Below, piece after piece: positions 60,304 to 64,000 of a stretch of DNA of 64,000 nt. A program made the position numbers and the translations under genes. Under the pieces are notes generated by a model that was given only the letters and a program-made list of their open reading frames with translations, made no database searches and was not told the origin of the DNA. The stretch is from contig CAYWWK010000002.1 of NCBI GenBank assembly GCA_964462135.1, positions 1-64,000 of the forward strand, written 5' to 3'. The DNA comes from MGBC163016 sp964462135 (GTDB taxonomy: Bacteria; Actinomycetota; Coriobacteriia; Coriobacteriales; Eggerthellaceae). How positions within the stretch are numbered: position 1 is the first letter of the stretch; every line of letters starts with the position of its first letter.

Positions 60304-61673
60304 CGCCTGTCGTCCACGTGCTTCGTCTTGCCGAGAGCCCTCTCGATCCCACCCGGCTCGATCAAAGACACCTTCACACCCACCAGAAGCACACCCTTGA
60401 GCTTCTCCTCGATACGATGCCGCATGGCGTTCATCTGCTCGAAGGAATCAGAGAACGCCTCGGGGCGTATCTCAACCTGCACGGTCAACGCATCCATGCC
60501 ATTGACCGTCTCAACGATGATGCGGTAATGAGGAGTGACCTCCGCGATTCCTGACAGGACGTCTTCGATCTGGGACGGGAACACATTGGTTCCGCGAATG
60601 ATGAGCATGTCATCCGAGCGCGAACGCACCTTATCCATGCGGGCATGGGTGCGTCCACAGGCACAGGGTTCCTTCGTCACGCGTGTCAGATCATGGGTGC
60701 GATAGCGCAGGACGGGAATGGCCTGTTTGTCGAGAGGTGTCAGCACCAGTTCGCCTTCCTCCCCTTCCTCCACTGGCATACCCGTTTCCGGATCGATCAC
60801 CTCCCAAAGGAAATGATCCTCGGCGATATGCTGCTGCCCCCGGGCTGCCAAGCACTCACCTGAGACCCCGGGACCCATGACCTCTGTGAGCCCATAGTTG
60901 TCGGTGCAGATGATGTGCATGCGTCGTTCTATCTCAGCCTTCAGACCCGGCGGGCATGGTTCACCACCAAACAATCCCACTCGCAAAGAAGAGCTTTCCC
61001 AGTCATAGCCAAGATCCTCTCCCACTTCGCAGATGTGCATGGCGTAGGAAGGCGTGGCGATCAACACGGTGGTGCCATAGTCCTGGATCATCTGGATATG
61101 GCGTTCGGTGTTGCCGCTTCCTGCTGGGATCATGGTGCATCCCAGCTTCTGCAAACCATAGTGAAGCCCGAAGCCTCCCGTGAACATGCCGTATCCGAAT
61201 GCCATCTGCGCATTATCCTCAGGCACGACACCTGCCATCTGCACCAGACGGGCGATGCAGTCACTCCAGACCTCCATATCGGCATCGGTGTATCCAACGA
61301 CGATGGGCTTGCCAGTGGTACCTGACGAGGAATGCAGTTCCCGCACCTCATCAAGACCCACTGCGAACAATCCATAGGGAAAGGTATCTCGCAGAGCCGT
61401 CTTGTCCGTGAAGGGGAGCTTGCGAACATCCTCAAGCGAGGTTATGTCAGAAGGCCTCACCCCTGAAGCATCCATCTTCTCGCGATAGAACGGAACCCGC
61501 TCATAGGTATAGCGCACTTGACGCTTCAGCTTCTCCAGCTGAAGCGCTTCGATGAACGGACGACTTGCGCATTCCATCTCCTCGTCAAAGATGGGGAGTA
61601 CGGAGAAATCCCCCGCTTGTGCCGCACGCAGGGCATCGCCCTTCTTGGTGATGTCATAGACAGCACGTTGCAT
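60300..61673 (-). CDS. paaK: phenylacetate-CoA ligase family enzyme
   Basis: AMP-forming aryl-CoA ligase. SSSGTTGKPIVVGYT near residue 115 is the ATP-binding P-loop, DNYGLTEVMGPG near 238 the acceptor motif, and RYRTHDLT near 322 the hinge region; the C-terminal domain follows. 457 residues. AAGGGG precedes the ATG. Located after iorA, iorB and an ACT protein, so it probably activates or forms the aryl-acetyl-CoA linked with indolepyruvate oxidoreductase rather than aerobic phenylacetate breakdown. Substrate not determined. Confidence 0.88.
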   Translation of the reverse strand: MQRAVYDITKKGDALRAAQAGDFSVLPIFDEEMECASRPFIEALQLEKLKRQVRYTYERVPFYREKMDASGVRPSDITSLEDVRKLPFTDKTALRDTFPYGLFAVGLDEVRELHSSSGTTGKPIVVGYTDADMEVWSDCIARLVQMAGVVPEDNAQMAFGYGMFTGGFGLHYGLQKLGCTMIPAGSGNTERHIQMIQDYGTTVLIATPSYAMHICEVGEDLGYDWESSSLRVGLFGGEPCPPGLKAEIERRMHIICTDNYGLTEVMGPGVSGECLAARGQQHIAEDHFLWEVIDPETGMPVEEGEEGELVLTPLDKQAIPVLRYRTHDLTRVTKEPCACGRTHARMDKVRSRSDDMLIIRGTNVFPSQIEDVLSGIAEVTPHYRIIVETVNGMDALTVQVEIRPEAFSDSFEQMNAMRHRIEEKLKGVLLVGVKVSLIEPGGIERALGKTKHVDDRR

Positions 61674-61676
61674 GGG

Positions 61677-62117
61677 CTATTCCCCTTCCCTTCTGAGGAT
61701 CACCGCTTGTGCGATATCCTCTTGGTCGATCAGTGTGAGCGGACGCTCCGCCAACGTGCGAGCGGCTCCTTCGATATCATCGGTGTTGATCACGATGTAG
61801 GTTGAGATGAGCGAATAGCTGTAAGTGACGTTGATCCCGCATTCAGCCAAGAGGGTCATGACGCGGCCCAGCTCACCGGGCTTATCCTCCAACAGAAGGC
61901 AGAGCACCTCTGTTTCGGCATGGGCGACACCCTCAGCCTCAAGCACCTTGATGGCCGCTTCAGGATCATCAACGATGAAGCGGCCGATGCCATATTCTCC
62001 GGTATCCGAGATGGAATAGCCGCGCACGCTCACCTGCGCCCGCTCGAGCATCGTCAGGATGCGGGCAAGATGCCCCGGCTTGCTCTGAAGGAATGTGCTT
62101 ATCTGCTTGACCGCCAT
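61677..62117 (-). CDS. protein with two ACT domains, amino acid sensing
   Basis: 146 residues made of two ACT-type modules: residues 1-70 (FLQSKPGHLARILTMLERA) and 71-140 (LLEDKPGELGRVMTLLAECG). ACT domains bind amino acids. The gene lies three bases before iorB's end and three bases after the ligase's start, inside the aromatic amino acid cluster, so an aromatic amino acid ligand is a reasonable guess. Confidence 0.85.
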   Translation of the reverse strand: MAVKQISTFLQSKPGHLARILTMLERAQVSVRGYSISDTGEYGIGRFIVDDPEAAIKVLEAEGVAHAETEVLCLLLEDKPGELGRVMTLLAECGINVTYSYSLISTYIVINTDDIEGAARTLAERPLTLIDQEDIAQAVILRREGE

Positions 62118-62120
62118 CGT

Positions 62121-62702
62121 TCATCTCCTTGCATGTTCAGCGGAATGACTTCTTCCGGCTTTGAAAGCCGCACAATTGACATCAACCGTCTTGGGCGGGA
62201 CATTCCCTCGAATGGAATCAAGCCAAACCCCTTCTTCGAAATCAAGCGAGGAAGAGAGCGCTCCCAAGAGAACGACATTGGCAGCCTTGGCGTTTCCCGC
62301 CTCCCGAGCAACCGCCTCCGCTGGCACCAAGAGCGCATGAACGCGTGCCAACCGCTCATCCAGATCTCGCGGGATGACCGCCTTGCCCGTCAGAACGCTT
62401 GCAGGCTTGATGATCTCCTCGTTGACGATGATGGTTCCCTCCGGCTTGAGGGCAGGGAGGTTGCGAAGGGCTTCCATACGCTCGAACGAGACGATGATGT
62501 CAGCCTCTCCCTCTCCGATGACCATAGTCCTGACATCCTGGCCCATGACGACCATGGTGGAGACCGCTCCTCCGCGCTGTGCCATGCCATGGATCTCAGA
62601 TACCTTGACGTCCACGCCTGAGCGTAAGGCCACATCAGCCAAGATGTGGGCGGCGAGGATGGTACCTTGGCCCCCAACGCCACAAAGAAGAATCTTCTTC
62701 AT
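62121..62702 (-). CDS. iorB: indolepyruvate ferredoxin oxidoreductase beta subunit
   Basis: Gamma-type pyruvate-ferredoxin oxidoreductase domain, partner of IorA. MKKILLCGVGGQGTILAAHI at the start and SEIHGMAQRGGAVSTMV near residue 40 are the family signatures. 193 residues. ATG at 62702 with GGGGAG upstream; the longer frame reaches back into iorA in another frame. Co-transcribed with iorA. Confidence 0.92.
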   Translation of the reverse strand: MKKILLCGVGGQGTILAAHILADVALRSGVDVKVSEIHGMAQRGGAVSTMVVMGQDVRTMVIGEGEADIIVSFERMEALRNLPALKPEGTIIVNEEIIKPASVLTGKAVIPRDLDERLARVHALLVPAEAVAREAGNAKAANVVLLGALSSSLDFEEGVWLDSIRGNVPPKTVDVNCAAFKAGRSHSAEHARR

Positions 62703-62712
62703 GTGATCTCCC

Positions 62713-64000
62713 CTATCTGACAATCGCGTTGAAGTTGCAGTATTGGGCGCATTGGCCACAACCGATGCACATCTGAGGATCGATGTAGGAAAGACCCGTA
62801 TCGGGATATTTGCCAATGGCCGGACATCCCAAACCCAGGCATACCCCACATCCTGTGCATCCTGTGATGTAGAACGGCTCTTGCCGCGTGCGATCCAAAA
62901 GCACGCACGGCCGCTTGAAGATGAGAACATCCAGCCGATCACGTGCATTCACTGCCTCAGTGAGAGCGCTGCGTACCGCCTTCATGTCATTGGGATCGAT
63001 GACCTTCACCGCCTGCACGCCCAGTGAGCGCACCACACCCTCCAGATCAAGCTCGCAGCTGGTGCGCCCCTGCAGGGTCACTCCGTTGAAGGGGTTGCCC
63101 TGGCGTCCCGTCATGGCCGTTGTCCTGTTGTCCAGGATGCAGACGATACCGCTCCCTGCGTTGTAGACCGTGGTTATCAGAGAGCTCAAGCCCGAGTGGG
63201 CGAAGGTTGAATCCCCGATGACCGCTACCACCGGGCGAGAATCCTCATTCCCCCGTGCGATCTCGAAGCCATGCGCCATCGAAACGGAAGCACCCATGTC
63301 GACGCACGTGTCCATCGCAGAGAGAGGCGGCAGCGCTCCCAAGGTGTAACAGCCGATATCCCCGCAGATGATGGCCTTCTTGCGAGAGAGCTCCTTGAAC
63401 ACCAGACGATGAGGGCACCCAGGACAGAGGGCCGGAGGACGCGCTGGCAGATCGTCAGCCTCATCGCAGCCTTGCGGCATCTCACATCCGAAGGCACGGC
63501 GAATGAGATTGGGAGACAGCTCTCCATAAGCAGGAAGGCTGAAGGGAGGATCCGATACCTCCACGTTGCATGAGCGGACCTGATCAGCCAAGAACGTCGA
63601 CGCCTCTTCCACCACGTAGAGCCTATCCACCTTCTCGGCGAAGGAACGTATGGTTGCCGCAGGAAGCGGATTGGTCACTCCCAGCTTCAGGATGCTTGCC
63701 TCAGGAAGCGCTTCGGCCACATGCTGATAGGCAGCACCTGAACAGATGACACCCATGGATGGCGAACGGAGCGTCACCTCATTGAAAGCGCACTCATCCG
63801 CCCAGGTTGCCAATGCCTCCATCCGCTTGATCTGGTCTTTGCGGCGCCCCTTGGCAAAAGCGGGCATCATGACCCATTTTGACGGGTCGGTCTCGTAAGA
63901 GGGCGCTTCGGAAGCGAAATGCCTCTCTCCGGGAGACACCGGCGTTCTCGTGTGGGATATGCGTACCGTTGATCGAATCATCACCGGCACATCAAACTGC
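62713..64000 (-). CDS. iorA: indolepyruvate ferredoxin oxidoreductase alpha subunit (5' end outside window)
   Basis: Oxidative decarboxylation of aryl pyruvates (from Trp, Phe, Tyr) to aryl-acetyl-CoA with ferredoxin. The frame is open to the window edge, so the N-terminal portion is missing; about 429 residues are seen. Present are the TPP-binding region (GDIGCYTLGALPPLSAMDTC, GDSTFAHSGLSS) and two C-terminal 4Fe-4S motifs (CTGCGVCLGLGCP, CIGCGQCAQYCNF). A GTG at 63990 is internal, not the start. First gene of the cluster. Confidence 0.93.
   Translation of the reverse strand, partial: QFDVPVMIRSTVRISHTRTPVSPGERHFASEAPSYETDPSKWVMMPAFAKGRRKDQIKRMEALATWADECAFNEVTLRSPSMGVICSGAAYQHVAEALPEASILKLGVTNPLPAATIRSFAEKVDRLYVVEEASTFLADQVRSCNVEVSDPPFSLPAYGELSPNLIRRAFGCEMPQGCDEADDLPARPPALCPGCPHRLVFKELSRKKAIICGDIGCYTLGALPPLSAMDTCVDMGASVSMAHGFEIARGNEDSRPVVAVIGDSTFAHSGLSSLITTVYNAGSGIVCILDNRTTAMTGRQGNPFNGVTLQGRTSCELDLEGVVRSLGVQAVKVIDPNDMKAVRSALTEAVNARDRLDVLIFKRPCVLLDRTRQEPFYITGCTGCGVCLGLGCPAIGKYPDTGLSYIDPQMCIGCGQCAQYCNFNAIVR

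Noticed and set aside
63988..63990. GTG as the start of iorA
   Set aside because: The frame stays open to the window edge (D, F, Q codons upstream) and IorA proteins are about 600 residues, so the gene continues outside.

Overview
The window is GC-rich bacterial chromosome, almost entirely housekeeping genes packed into long operons with 4 to 17 base overlaps and frequent GTG/TTG starts. The gene set and neighbourhoods (PyrR-led pyr operon running into gmk-rpoZ-thiI; hrcA-dnaJ-rsmE-mtaB-phoH-ybeY-dgkA-era-recO; RNase J, RNase Y and PNPase together; a SpoVS protein without other sporulation genes; an indolepyruvate oxidoreductase/aryl-CoA ligase cluster; a MenA-like prenyltransferase) suggest an anaerobic actinobacterium of the class Coriobacteriia, probably Eggerthellaceae. 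That placement rests on family knowledge and was not tested by a search.

Layout. 1-280: the tail of an unidentified gene, then a spacer with hairpin repeats. 281-1270 (-): pta. 1338-13332 (+): promoter and leader, then pyrR-pyrB-pyrC-carA-carB-pyrK-pyrD-pyrF (UMP synthesis) continuing into gmk, rpoZ and thiI. 13565-17607 (+): comEA, comEC, holA. 17729-18277 (-): rpsT with an unusual tail, convergent with holA. 18614-20419 (+): lepA. 20420-21079: a 660 base spacer full of degenerate repeats. 21080-31760 (+): a small membrane protein, dusB, hemW, then a heat-shock promoter with a CIRCE operator and hrcA-dnaJ-rsmE-mtaB-phoH-ybeY-dgkA-era and a zinc-ribbon/PASTA protein. 31766-43593 (+): recO, rpsO, pnp, dapB, dapA, rnj, ftsK, a RodZ-like gene and yajQ. 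43603-47846 (+): rimO, a pgsA-pncC fusion, SOS-controlled recA and recX. 47905-49637 (+): a structured leader with an intrinsic terminator, then rny. 49621-55807 (+): a GHKL ATPase, spoVS, miaB, miaA, dapF, hflX. 55794-56423 (-): lexA, divergent from nrdR-dut and a membrane protein (56578-57889). 57994-58383 (-): an unrecognised protein. 58415-59362 (+): a MenA-like prenyltransferase. 59374-64000 (-): gluQRS, an aryl-CoA ligase, a double-ACT protein, iorB and iorA, the last cut by the window end.

How it fits together. The genes cover pyrimidine synthesis, tRNA and ribosomal protein modification (ThiI, DusB, MtaB, MiaA, MiaB, GluQ-RS, RimO, RsmE), RNA decay (PNPase, RNase J, RNase Y, YbeY), the SOS response (LexA, RecA, RecX), heat shock (HrcA, DnaJ), lysine/diaminopimelate synthesis (DapA, DapB, DapF) and DNA uptake (ComEA, ComEC). 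Regulatory sites readable from sequence include SOS boxes at recA and lexA, a NrdR box at nrdR, CIRCE at hrcA, and a possible PyrR-binding loop in the pyr leader. No CRISPR array, prophage, transposase, rRNA or tRNA gene was seen. The most novel-looking items are the attenuator-like leader of rny, the GHKL ATPase between rny and spoVS, the pgsA-pncC fusion, the S20 extension, the duplicated holA/rpsT terminator and a family of hairpin repeats ending in GCTACGA.
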